From Deinococcus humi (GTDB lineage: Bacteria > Deinococcota > Deinococci > Deinococcales > Deinococcaceae), in NCBI RefSeq assembly GCF_014201875.1, contig NZ_JACHFL010000006.1, positions 1 through 64,000 of the forward strand: a stretch of DNA of 64,000 nt. The letters run 5' to 3'. The stretch's first letter is position 1; each line of letters starts with the position of its first letter. The notes below the pieces were generated by a model that worked only from the letters and a program-made list of their open reading frames with translations, made no database searches and was not told where the DNA came from. Of the stretch, positions 9,700 through 18,272 are shown one piece after another. The position numbers and the translations under genes are program-made.

Positions 9700-10275
9700 C
9701 GCCTTCTTTGGATCGGGATAGGCTGAGCCGCAGTGATCGGCCCCAAGACCTCCCGTCACCGGTTCAAGGGTGAGCATCATCAGGCACGCATATTGGCGCC
9801 GGCAGCGTTTCCCACTGAGCTCCTGAACTGCCCAAGCGTTGCTCCACCAGCGCGGCACAGAGATCAGTCGCGGATCATCCGCGAGTGATGCATGAATTTC
9901 GCCGTATCTCCTGAAGACCTGCGTCATTGAGAACCCCATTGGGATTCTCAAAGGTCCTTTGATGAAGTCTACATTCCCGTAAATGGGGCCCGACCCTGGC
10001 TTTGGAGGGCGTAGACGAGCACAGCTTCGTGCCCAAGGTCGTCGCTCAACGTCGCTGAGATCTGGCAGCTGCGCGTACCTTCCTGACCAAGTCGCTGGGG
10101 GAATACGACGTCCTACAGGTTATCCATACTGACCAACTCGCAGCCAGGGAACTGCAATTCAAGAGATCGTGAGACTGGCGGAGGATGATCACCCGCAAGT
10201 GATCTCCAAGGCGCGCTGTCACAATAGTGTCGATCGGTTTTACCGCCTCACACGACGTCAAGAACGACAACCACA
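9700..10275 (+). pseudogene. Decayed IS6-like transposase relic
   Basis: Fragments in several frames match the local IS6-like transposase: RFPLSS then QALLHQRGTEIS (near 9805-9870), a middle piece with FLTKSLGEYDVLQVIHTDQL (near 10080-10140) corresponding to the second catalytic Asp, and a piece with [26 protein letters not shown] (near 10205-10285) where NNPIEQSHR would be expected. Stops and deletions interrupt it throughout. Confidence 0.7.
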
Positions 10276-10525
10276 GGGATTCACGTGAAGGAATCGATCA
10301 CAGGGGGTTCTCACTCTCCAGCCACCCGAACAACTTGTCCCAACCGCCTGCAGAAGCATTAAAAGTTGAGAAACTGCGCCGCAAGTTGCCTTGCTTAATC
10401 GCTCAACCCATTTGCCGGGTTCCTGGATCAACAGCGCGCCACTCATCTTCAATAGACACCTAACGTAGATAAGCCTGCACAACCCAGGGACAATTTCTCG
10501 GTGTATTTTCGAACACATAGCATCT

Positions 10526-10543
10526 GGTCTTACCGGTAAGACC
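10526..10543. promoter_or_regulatory. parS-like 18-bp palindrome, copy 1
   Basis: GGTCTTACCGGTAAGACC is a perfect palindrome 33 bp before the parA start. An identical copy follows parB (12214-12231). It is probably a ParB-binding centromere site, an operator for the par operon, or both. Confidence 0.75.
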
Positions 10544-10576
10544 ATTCCATGTCCAGGCACGTTGTATCGTGACTCC

Positions 10577-11347
10577 ATGATCACAATGACAGTGTTTAAC
10601 CATGCGGGGGGGGCCGGGAAAACCAGTCTGACCCTGAATGTGGGACACGAGCTGGCGGTTAGCGGTCTGCGGGTTCTGCTGATCGACCTTGATCCACAGG
10701 CCAACCTGACTGGCTGGCTGGGAGTGACGGGCGTTCAGCGTGACCAGACCGTCTACCCGGTGGCGGTGGAGGGCCTGCCCTTGCCCGAGCCGATCAGGAT
10801 TCACGGCTTGGATCTTTTGCCCGCCCAGGTGGGTCTCGCTGTTGCCGAAGGTCAGATGATGGGCCGGGTAGGCGCTCAGGGCCGCCTGAGGCGCGCGCTG
10901 CAGGATGTGGCGGACCGCTACGACGTGGTGATGATCGACAGCCCGCCCAGCCTGGGTCAACTGGCCATCCTCGGTGCACTGGCCGCCGACCGCATGATCG
11001 TGCCGGTTCCTACCCGGCAAAAAGGCATTGACGCCCTCCCCGGTCTTCAGGGTGCCTTTGCCGAATACCGCGAGGTCCGGCCCGATCTCACGGTGGCACT
11101 GTACGTGCCCACCCTTTACGACGCCCGACGATTGCATGACCGCGAAGTGCTGGCTGATCTGCAACAGCACCTCTCCCCTCTTGCCACGCCGGTGCCTCAG
11201 CGCGAGGCAGTATGGCTTGATTCTACCGCTCAGGGTGCGCCAGTGGGCGTCTATGCACCTGGCAGCCCGGTACACGCTGACGTCAAGACGCTGACCGCCG
11301 ATGTGGCCCGCGCCGCGGGCCTGGCCTACGCCCGGAGCGCCGTATGA
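10577..11347 (+). CDS. parA: ParA-family partition ATPase
   Basis: A 256-residue P-loop ATPase of the ParA/MinD class, which moves plasmid or chromosome copies apart together with ParB. The Walker A region reads HAGGAGKTS, where most ParA proteins have KGGxGKT, so the signature first lysine is replaced. The A' motif [12 protein letters not shown] and Walker [12 protein letters not shown] are present. There is no N-terminal HTH, so this is a short type-Ib-like or chromosomal-like ParA. The ATG at 10577 is chosen over 10562 because the ParA fold begins there directly ([12 protein letters not shown]). The stop overlaps the parB start (ATGA), showing translational coupling. A parS-like palindrome lies just upstream. 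Confidence 0.9.
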   Translation: MITMTVFNHAGGAGKTSLTLNVGHELAVSGLRVLLIDLDPQANLTGWLGVTGVQRDQTVYPVAVEGLPLPEPIRIHGLDLLPAQVGLAVAEGQMMGRVGAQGRLRRALQDVADRYDVVMIDSPPSLGQLAILGALAADRMIVPVPTRQKGIDALPGLQGAFAEYREVRPDLTVALYVPTLYDARRLHDREVLADLQQHLSPLATPVPQREAVWLDSTAQGAPVGVYAPGSPVHADVKTLTADVARAAGLAYARSAV

Positions 11348-12210
11348 CCCGCCCCCGCCCCACCCGCCAACGTACGGTAGCCGGTCTGCTGGGCGAGACA
11401 CCCACCGATCTCAGCCAGCCGGACGTCGTGACCGTGCTTGCTGTGGACCAGCTGCGTCCGGGCACAGGTCAGCCCCGACGCAGCTTCGGCGAGGCTGGCC
11501 TGAGGAGCCTTGCCACCAGCATCCGTGAGCAGGGAGTATTACAGCCCCTGCTGGTGCGGCCGGTCAAAGGAGGCCACGAAATTGTTGCCGGTGAGCGGCG
11601 CTGGCGGGCCGCCCAGCTGGCTGGTTTACGCGAGGTTCCAGTCGTGGTCCGCGCGCTTGACGATCGGCAGGCACGCCTGGCTGCGCTGCTCGAGAACCTT
11701 CAACGCGAGAACCTCAATCTGATCGACGAGGTGGACGCCAAACTGGAACTGGCCGCCGCCGCCCTGGGTCTCCCCCGCGACGAGGCACGCAGCCGGCTGA
11801 CCCGGTTAACAAAGGAGGCCCCGGGCGAGGAAACTGCGACCCTCGATTCACTGTTCGGACCACTGGGAGAAAGCTGGACCTCCTTTGCCAAGAACAAGCT
11901 GAGGATCCTGGGCTGGCCCGGCGAGGTGGTCGAGGCACTGCGCGGCGGACTGCCCCTGACCCTGGCGTCGGTCATCGTCGGTGCACCTGAAGAACACCAC
12001 GCCCGGCTGATTGGGCTGGCGCAACAGGGCGTTTCCCGCAGTGGTCTGCAAGCAGAAGTCCAACGCTTGGAGCAGCAGGATAAGATCCCCAGCCTAGCCG
12101 CCGATGTCGCCCGCAAATTGGGCAGCCGCCGATTCCTGACCGGCCTGAAGCCTGACGAGCGCAAAGCGGTGGATCGCTGGCTGTCCAAGATGCCTGAAGT
12201 CCTGAAATAA
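11344..12210 (+). CDS. parB: ParB-family partition protein
   Basis: A 288-residue DNA-binding CTPase-type partition protein. Its N-terminal ParB/Sulfiredoxin domain (about 30-125) contains [26 protein letters not shown] and the [12 protein letters not shown] signature. [15 protein letters not shown] and the helix-turn-helix region (about 130-230) follow, then a C-terminal dimerisation segment. It overlaps parA by four bases and must be co-transcribed with it. Only 3 bp after its stop comes the second copy of the 18-bp palindrome, the most likely binding site. Confidence 0.92.
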   Translation: MTRPRPTRQRTVAGLLGETPTDLSQPDVVTVLAVDQLRPGTGQPRRSFGEAGLRSLATSIREQGVLQPLLVRPVKGGHEIVAGERRWRAAQLAGLREVPVVVRALDDRQARLAALLENLQRENLNLIDEVDAKLELAAAALGLPRDEARSRLTRLTKEAPGEETATLDSLFGPLGESWTSFAKNKLRILGWPGEVVEALRGGLPLTLASVIVGAPEEHHARLIGLAQQGVSRSGLQAEVQRLEQQDKIPSLAADVARKLGSRRFLTGLKPDERKAVDRWLSKMPEVLK

Positions 12211-12213
12211 AAC

Positions 12214-12231
12214 GGTCTTACCGGTAAGACC
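12214..12231. promoter_or_regulatory. parS-like 18-bp palindrome, copy 2
   Basis: Identical to the palindrome at 10526-10543 and placed 3 bp after the parB stop codon, so the two copies bracket the operon exactly. Confidence 0.75.
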
Positions 12232-12639
12232 AGAGTCTTGAGTGTATTGCGAAAATTCCAGAGAGACTGATCCAGGAGGCGCCGCGGCAGGCTGAATCCC
12301 CGCCGCGTCCTGATCTCCCCCACCTGAAGATCTGAGCGACTACCCCCCAATCGGGACAGCGACATCGCGTCTGAACTTCGACTGCGGTCCTCACACTCAT
12401 GCGATCCATTCAAAAACCCACTGCGGACAGTGATCTGAGCAACTCGGCTACACCCTGCCGCTTGTCCCGCAGTAGCCCCGGCACCTGCCAGTGGATGTCC
12501 TGAAGTGTTCCGACAGGCAGTTGGGCCAGGACGTCATGCTGCAAGCCCTAGCAAGGTCAGGGGACGGGCCAGATCCCCGCGACTGACCTGGACGTCAGGA
12601 ACCTCTTCATCACTCGGAGCGGTTGCCATGCGCATCCTG
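12232..12639. other. Non-coding stretch between parB and repA relic
   Basis: No frame with coding character was seen. It separates the par operon from the 3' end of the decayed repA on the opposite strand. Confidence 0.4.
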
Positions 12640-13690
12640 GGCCCGGTCAGGACCGGGCGCGATGGGGGTCCTCGGGCCAGGCGTACTTGCTTATTTCATG
12701 AAGGCGCACAACGTCCAGCACAAAGTCCACCTCATTCGCCGGCTTGCACCCGAGACCCAGAATCACCCGGGCTTGTGCAACAGAGTGACGAACGTTCTCA
12801 CGGGAATCGGGAGTGGCTTTCTTGGCGGCAACAAGGGGCTTTCTCAAGCTTGCCAGCAGCGTGACCAGTTCGCCGTCGGGTTCCAGGGCCAGCTGTCCAA
12901 AGACGTAACTGACGGTCTGATTGTTCCCGCGTCCGGTGACCTGCACGTCCTGCAGGTACCTAAACTCCAGGAGGTTGGTGTGAACCGGCTCCAGAGTGCG
13001 CCTGATCTTGTCGGGACTTTCTGCTGCGCTGCCTCAGCGCTGGGCCAGGTCCATTGGCGATAGCTGGAGCGTGCCGGTCTTCGACCGATTGTTGCAATCA
13101 TGCCGCAGGGAATCCAGCACCCGGTAAGTTGCGCGGGCCGCCTGACCCAGCCGCCGCATCGATATGGGCTTCACTGGTTTGAGATAGCCGTTGCGAACGT
13201 TGTGTGTCAGTTCCGCGGGCAGCGTCACGGCAATCCCCCTGACCGCGATTGAATCCCGCTTACTGCACGTGAAAGCCAGCTTCTCGATCAGCCGGAAGCC
13301 CATAGTCACTCAGTCGTCGTCCTCGTTGCTGCACCAGGCACCGCTGATCCAGTGCTGAGGGGTACTCAGACGTTCCAGACTTTCGCGCACCATGCGCCGA
13401 TCGGCTCCGCTGCCCTCCAGATCACATCCCTGCAACACACGGAACATGGTGAAGGCCACGTGACCGTTTTCAGGGCAGCCCTAGTCGGTATACAGCTTCT
13501 GAAGGGCCAGGTATGACTCATTGTCGATGCCGTGAGGCGCCCCATCCTTTCGCACTCCATTTCATTCTCAATCCCAGCACGTTCTAAGGCGATCTTCGCG
13601 GAGGTGTCATCGGAAGCGATTTTGCGCTGAGTGCAGAGCAGGCCAAGTTGAGTGACGTTCAGGTCGTCTCTGAACACAACATCCTGAGCC
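12640..13690 (-). pseudogene. Decayed RepA-type replication initiator
   Basis: Several minus-strand frames join into one degraded copy of the family seen intact at 18273-19604. Near 13550-13390 the complement reads GAPHGIDNESYLALQKLYTD, stop, GCPENGHV, then MVRESLERLS. Near 13300-13060 it reads YLKPVKPISMRRLGQAARATYRVLD, and near 13030-12650 PDKIRRTLEPVHTNLLEFRYLQDVQVTGRGNNQTVSYVFG. The intact RepA has PHGMDNDILLGLVNAYI and RIRRTLDPAHKQLIEQGFLKS in the same order. Frameshifts and stops exclude function. Its position beside parAB suggests it was once the partner initiator of this partition module. Confidence 0.72.
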
Positions 13691-13850
13691 TGTGTCTTTC
13701 ACATGTCCTCCGGGACCATCAGTCCACGTGCTGGGATGCGCCGAGAGCATACTGTGATGACTGGGGAGTTTGCCTGAATCGGCCGTCTAGAACGTGATCC
13801 TTTCCTCATTTGTCCTCTACCGCTACGAATCGGAAAACACGACTCCACTT

Positions 13851-13903
13851 CCGTTGTGAATGGGGAGAAACAGGGAGATTGTCCCGTTATGAATGGGGGA
13901 AAG
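13851..13903. repeat. Two iteron-like direct repeats upstream of the repA relic
   Basis: CCGTTGTGAATGGGGAGAAA (13851-13870) and CCGTTATGAATGGGGGAAAG (13884-13903) are spaced 33 bp apart, about three helical turns. They are flanked by two copies of CCGTCTAGAAC (13783-13793 and 13916-13926). Their place upstream of the decayed repA fits the remains of an origin, but two copies are weak evidence. Confidence 0.4.
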
Positions 13904-13926
13904 AGGCCGAAAATACCGTCTAGAAC

Positions 13927-14412
13927 ATAATTTTCTTGCTGCTCTGATGTTGATCGAATCAGTCTTTGATAACAGAAGTACAAAGAAGAAAGGAAACATC
14001 AGGCACCCAATAATCCTGGTTTCGGAAGGGGTGCGCTCCACGGAAACTCACGATAGGGGAGACCAGCCGCGCTACATCGGTGTGGTCACATGGGAGGGTA
14101 TAGGAGCCGCAGCAGCACCTCCAGTCAGCGGTGCTGCTGCGCCGCCGACACGCATCGGGCGCAGTTCAGGACCAGTTAGGTGACGCTGTTGTAAGGTCAA
14201 CTTGGCCGGTTATTCCGGTGACCTTTTCTACCTTCACTCACAACTTGCCATCACTGTATGTGGACATGGGTCTTGGACGAATCAATTTAGAAAAGAGCTG
14301 AACGGCCTGGGCCGGGAGGCACCGAAAAGTCCGCGTTTCTCATGTTCATACAGATGAAATCCCCCTTTCTAGTCATAGGTCTTCCCAGAAGGGGCGGCAT
14401 CATCAGGTGTCC
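13927..14412. other. Intergenic stretch, no gene supported
   Basis: Locally AT-rich between 13925 and 14020, consistent with leftover origin DNA. No convincing gene was found before the antitoxin operator at 14413. Confidence 0.4.
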
Positions 14413-14427
14413 CACTCTGATAGAGTG
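14413..14427. promoter_or_regulatory. Inverted repeat upstream of abrB-type antitoxin (candidate operator)
   Basis: CACTCT-GAT-AGAGTG lies 6 bp before the antitoxin start at 14434. AbrB/VapB antitoxins normally repress their own operon, so this is the likely binding site. Its position so close to the start codon leaves little room for a leader. Confidence 0.5.
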
Positions 14428-14433
14428 TCCCTC

Positions 14434-14706
14434 ATGAGCAGAAGTGTCCCTGATGACAGCCGGGTGATCACAGGACAACTCGGACCCAAATACCGCGCCA
14501 TCCTTCCCCGTGCCGTGCGTGACATCCTGCATGTTCAGGAAGGCGACACCCTGCTCTACGTGCTGGAGGGTGAGCAGGTCCGCCTCACCACCAAGCGGCA
14601 AATGGCCCAGGAACTCTACGGCAGCCTTGCCGAGAATGATGGGCACGATTTCACGGCTGAGCTGCTTCAGGAGCGCCGGACTGAATTGCAGCGGGAGAAA
14701 CCTTGA
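14434..14706 (+). CDS. AbrB/VapB-type antitoxin
   Basis: A 90-residue protein with a SpoVT-AbrB swapped-hairpin DNA-binding domain at residues 10-50 (GQLGPKYRAILPRAVRDIL, then GDTLLYVLEGEQVRL). The C-terminal tail is charged and probably wraps around the toxin. The ATG at 14434 is preferred to the GTG at 14407 because the earlier start would overlap the inverted-repeat operator. Its stop overlaps the toxin start codon, so the two are translationally coupled. Confidence 0.8.
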   Translation: MSRSVPDDSRVITGQLGPKYRAILPRAVRDILHVQEGDTLLYVLEGEQVRLTTKRQMAQELYGSLAENDGHDFTAELLQERRTELQREKP

Positions 14707-15113
14707 GTCGCCCGGTCCTGCTGGACGCCAGCGCCTTGATGGCCTTCATCCGCAAGGAGCCAGGAGGGGAGAGGGTGCTCGCAGAACTCACCACTGGGCA
14801 GCGCAGTCACCACGTGGGCGCAGCACAACTCGTTGAGGTGGAAGGCAAGCTGGTCAGCGATGGGAGCTTTACCCCCGAGCAGGTCCGCACCCGACTGCAT
14901 CAGTTGGGCCAGCTGCTGGAGGTCAGGCCTTTTGAAGTCCGCGCCCAGCAGGCCGCCTCGTTTTATTACGCCCGGCGACGGCCCTATGATCTGAGTCTGG
15001 GCGACGCCCTGTGCCTGGGACTGGCCGAAGCTCTGGAAGCTGACGTGATGACTGCCGAGCAGCGTTGGGCCACCCTGCCGGACCTGCCCTTCACGGTGGA
15101 GCTCATCCGCTAA
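14703..15113 (+). CDS. vapC: VapC-type PIN-domain toxin
   Basis: A 136-residue PIN-domain ribonuclease that would cleave RNA and arrest growth when free of antitoxin. Acidic active-site residues are visible: LLDASALMAF (first Asp), the VEVEGKL glutamate, and LSLGDALCLGLAE with a later Asp and Glu (LEADVMTAEQRW). All expected acidic positions are intact. It starts at a TTG overlapping the antitoxin stop (TTGA). It forms a type II toxin-antitoxin pair with the upstream AbrB protein and probably stabilises the replicon. Confidence 0.85.
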   Translation: MSRPVLLDASALMAFIRKEPGGERVLAELTTGQRSHHVGAAQLVEVEGKLVSDGSFTPEQVRTRLHQLGQLLEVRPFEVRAQQAASFYYARRRPYDLSLGDALCLGLAEALEADVMTAEQRWATLPDLPFTVELIR

Positions 15114-15171
15114 CCTCGCGCCTCTACCCGGCAGGGCGCTTTCGCCTTGACGCGAGTGGTTGGCTCTCCAG

Positions 15172-15240
15172 CCGGTTCTGGCAACTTGACCTCAGCGGGA
15201 TCGTAGAAGAGCGGCCGGTCACTTGATCCTCGGCGCTAGG
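15172..15240. repeat. IS6-like terminal sequence remnant
   Basis: GGTTCTGGCAACTTGACCTC matches the ends seen at 44471, 63308 and (reversed) 20121-20140. The following 50 bp resemble the region inside the end at 44 kb, so this is probably the right end of a minus-oriented copy whose gene is lost. Confidence 0.5.
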
Positions 15241-15339
15241 AACGGTGCCGACAGGCCTTGCGGTCCTGCACAACTCGAAGCCTACCGGCGTTCAGTTGCC
15301 AGAACCTTTCTCACCTGTAGTGGGAACATGACGCTCCGG

Positions 15340-15730
15340 CAGTGATTCAGACGGACAAGCGATGGAGCGGTTTTGCGAGCGCTTTCCGTGTTCTACGGTG
15401 TGGAGCACGTCCAAGTTATTTCTACGGCGCGTGGCAACAACCCTATTGAACAGTCTCACCGACCTATCCTGCGCCGTGGTCGTCCACATCGAAGATTCAG
15501 GTCACAACGACGGACACAAGGCTTTCTCGACCTGCGCGCCCGGATCACGAACCTTCATCACCCCGCTCGCCCGACTGTCCCCGCCCGTCACCGTCGCCGT
15601 CTTCAGCGGGCTGCTTTCATGACGTGGCAAGAAGCAGTACAGCGGGCAGCCTGAACTTCCGGCCGCCTGCCTTCACTGAGCCCCTCCGTTTCTGGGAAGC
15701 CAACAACTTGCCACAACCCTGCCGGGGTAA
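15340..15730 (+). pseudogene. IS6-like transposase, C-terminal half with right end
   Basis: An open frame of about 93 codons (15373-15654) reads VFYGVEHVQVISTARGNNPIEQSHRP and continues through LRARITNLHHPARPTVPA to the normal stop. It keeps the catalytic Glu of NNPIEQ but lacks the DNA-binding region and both catalytic Asp residues. Downstream, CCAACAACTTGCCACAA (about 15700-15717) matches the right end of the complete copy at 57.3 kb, so this fragment retains a genuine terminus. Confidence 0.78.
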
Positions 15731-15805
15731 ACCGGGGAGCTTCCAAGCGTTGAGCAGCCTGTCACCCTCCCCCGCCAACTTGCCACAGGAGTGGCAGACT
15801 GAGGC

Positions 15806-16462
15806 GTGGTCCCGCCCCCCATGCCGTCTTTTGTCGCTCAAACCACCGCTCAGGCCCGGCTGCTGCTGCATTCGGCTTACGGTCCAGCCCTGGAGACCTT
15901 GATGCGGGGCGAGGTCAGTGTGGCTGAAGTGGCCAAAAGAACAAACATCCCGGTCAAGCAGGCCCACCACCGGCTGACGCGGCTGCTGGAGGCCGGCCTG
16001 ATCGAAGTCACGGGCGAACGTCAGCGTGGCGGCCGACCCATCAAACTGTACCGCGCCAGAGCCACGGTGTATCAAGTGCCCTTTGCGTTGACCGACGCGG
16101 CCACGGCCGGGGAACTGATGACCGGGATGACGCAACCCTACCTCAAAGCCTCAATGGAGGCCATCGGGCCTCTGTTCATGGCCGAGACGAACCGGGACGT
16201 GCTGGTGGCCCTCAATGCCCAGCAGCATCTCAGCATGCTGCTGGTGGGGGAGACGGGGAAGGATACTGCGGAGCCTCAGGGCAGGTTCGGCGCTTTCACT
16301 CAGCTCCGGCTGGGTCGGGAGGCGCGCGCGGAAGCCGCGCGGCGGATGCGGGAGCTGGGCGACTGGCTGATCACCCAAGAACTTCAGGAGGCGGACTCGC
16401 CGGATGCACAGATGTGTATCGCCGGCCTGTTTTTTACGCCGGGACAGGTGGATGGGAAATAG
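15806..16462 (+). CDS. ArsR-like winged-helix regulator
   Basis: A 218-residue protein. Residues 25-80 form a winged helix (EVSVAEVAKRTNIPVKQAHHRLTRLLEAGLIEV, then the wing GERQRGGRPIKLYRA). The remainder is a helical domain of unknown ligand. Starts at GTG 15806 or ATG 15821 are both possible; neither has a strong ribosome-binding site. The 3' end overlaps the convergent MFS gene by 29 bp, and regulation of that exporter is a reasonable inference. Upstream DNA is IS6-derived, so the promoter may have been supplied or altered by the insertion. Confidence 0.72.
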   Translation: MVPPPMPSFVAQTTAQARLLLHSAYGPALETLMRGEVSVAEVAKRTNIPVKQAHHRLTRLLEAGLIEVTGERQRGGRPIKLYRARATVYQVPFALTDAATAGELMTGMTQPYLKASMEAIGPLFMAETNRDVLVALNAQQHLSMLLVGETGKDTAEPQGRFGAFTQLRLGREARAEAARRMRELGDWLITQELQEADSPDAQMCIAGLFFTPGQVDGK

Positions 16463-17660
16463 GCGGTGGTTCGCGGCGCAATACGCCCGTCCAGGCCAGT
16501 GCGCCCAGCACAGTGACGGCACCCGCCATGCCGATGATCAGGGCAAAGGGGAGCTGGTCCGCCAGAGGAGCCAACGCGAGCAGCGTCAGGGGCATCCCGG
16601 CTGTGGCCACCATGTTGAGCAGACTGCCTACCCGCCCGTAATACTCCGGCTGCACACGCTGTTGGAAGAGCACGGCGATGGATACGTTGGTCGTGGCGGT
16701 GGCCAGACCCATCCAGGCGGCCAGGACATGCATCTGGAGGGCCGTTTGCGTGAAGGAGAGGGCCAGCACACTCAGGCCCAGGCCGCCCAGGCCCAGCACG
16801 CTCAGGACTCGCGGCCGGGCGCGTTCACCCAGCCACGCCAGGCCCAGGCTGCCCACAACCATCCCGCCGAGCAGGATGCCGAAGAAAAGCCCATACCCCG
16901 CCGCACCCACGCCCAGCGCCAGCATTCGTTTGGGGAGCAGCATTTCCATCGGTGCCAGGGCCGCGTTGACCAGCAACGCCGTCAGGGGCAGTCCGATCAG
17001 CATCGGACTGCGGCGCACGTAGCGCAACCCCCCCACGAACGATGCCCAGAAGCTTTCTTTCGCCCCCTGCGCCGTGTGGGTGGGGAAACGCACCAGCATC
17101 AACAGCGCGCTGAAGATCAGAAAGGAGAGGCCGTCAAGGATCAGGGCGGGCGCGCTGCCCACCTGTGAAATCAACAGGCCGCCGCCCACCAGGCCCAGCA
17201 TTTGCATGGTCTGGGCGCTGCCCTGCATCAGCCCGCCCGCCCGCTGAAGTTGATTGGGCGGAATCAACCGGGGGGTGACGCCCATGCTGGCCGGGCCATA
17301 GAACGCGCCCACCAGGCCGGTGAGCAGCGCCGCGCCGTGCAGCACTTCAACCGGCACATGGCCATGCAAGGCCCAGACCCCCACACCCAGTTGCAGGGCC
17401 GCGCGCAGCAGGTTGCCGGTGATCAGCGGTAGCTTGACGGGCAAGCGATCGACCAGCGCTCCGAAGAGCGGCGAGAGCAGGGCAGGCAGCAGTGCGAGGG
17501 CCAGATTGACGCCCATGGCCCCGGCGCTGCCCGTCTGTCCCAGCACCAGAAAGCTGGTGGCAATGCCGGCCAGCGCACTGCCGAGCGCACTCTGGGCGCT
17601 GCCCAGCCACCAGATCACAAAGTTGCGGTTCCAGAGGGTTGTCGGGGCGGTTGTGGTCAT
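16434..17660 (-). CDS. MFS exporter
   Basis: A 408-residue membrane protein of the major facilitator superfamily with about twelve hydrophobic segments. The N-terminus NRNFVIWWLGSAQSALGSALAGIA and the loop PLFGALVDRLPVKLPLITGNLLRA are typical of the MFS_3/EntS-like drug and siderophore exporters. A proton-coupled export role in the inner membrane is inferred; the substrate cannot be told. It converges on the winged-helix regulator gene with a short 3' overlap. Confidence 0.85.
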   Translation of the reverse strand: MTTTAPTTLWNRNFVIWWLGSAQSALGSALAGIATSFLVLGQTGSAGAMGVNLALALLPALLSPLFGALVDRLPVKLPLITGNLLRAALQLGVGVWALHGHVPVEVLHGAALLTGLVGAFYGPASMGVTPRLIPPNQLQRAGGLMQGSAQTMQMLGLVGGGLLISQVGSAPALILDGLSFLIFSALLMLVRFPTHTAQGAKESFWASFVGGLRYVRRSPMLIGLPLTALLVNAALAPMEMLLPKRMLALGVGAAGYGLFFGILLGGMVVGSLGLAWLGERARPRVLSVLGLGGLGLSVLALSFTQTALQMHVLAAWMGLATATTNVSIAVLFQQRVQPEYYGRVGSLLNMVATAGMPLTLLALAPLADQLPFALIIGMAGAVTVLGALAWTGVLRREPPPISHPPVPA

Positions 17661-18272
17661 GGCTCAGCTTGCAGGGCAGGCTACTCTGCAGGACAGAGAC
17701 GCGGTGGAGTAGCCGTCTGGCTTCTACCGCCGTCCATTGGTCCAAGTTGGCCACACCTTCACGGCATCGCCCAGTCGGGGCTGTCCTTTCAGCCAGCGCA
17801 CGCATAGAGGGTGCCAGGAAGAGATTCGAACTTTAGGGCTCCAGTTTTGTTTTTACGTAAAAGCCACAGCTGTATGGTCTTTCCTGAAGATGGACTCTTC
17901 GCCTCAGGTCCAACTCTGAGCGCGTTCTAGACACCGCTCTGTTCTGCTGATGGAGGGGTCTCATGGTCAGGCCAAATTTTGCCGCTCCCCTGTCAGAGCA
18001 GGTGCAGCCCCCATTCAGGACAAGGGGCGCCTGATCCCCGACGCCGCGCATGCCCAGCTCGTCCTCCGGCGTGTCGGGCTCTACCGTTTCCAGGCTTCCC
18101 GCTGCCGTACAAGACGCCTTCAGGGTACGGTCAAAGTCGCCTCCCGCATTTGCCCGGGCTACACGTAAAGTCAGGGGCTGCGCAAGCGTGTCAGGCTGAC
18201 GTTTGGCCACCGTCAGAGATTCTCCATGTAGATCAATGGAGTATGAAATGGCAGAGCAAACGTGGAGGAAGA
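17661..18272. other. Gap between MFS gene and repA
   Basis: Mostly without a supportable gene. A minus-strand frame at 17833-18276 has GC-rich third positions between about 17960 and 18170 (reading GDFDRTLKASCTAAGSLETVEPDTPEDELGM) and could be the tail of a lost gene. I do not recognise it, and no start or ribosome-binding site is convincing. Confidence 0.35.
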
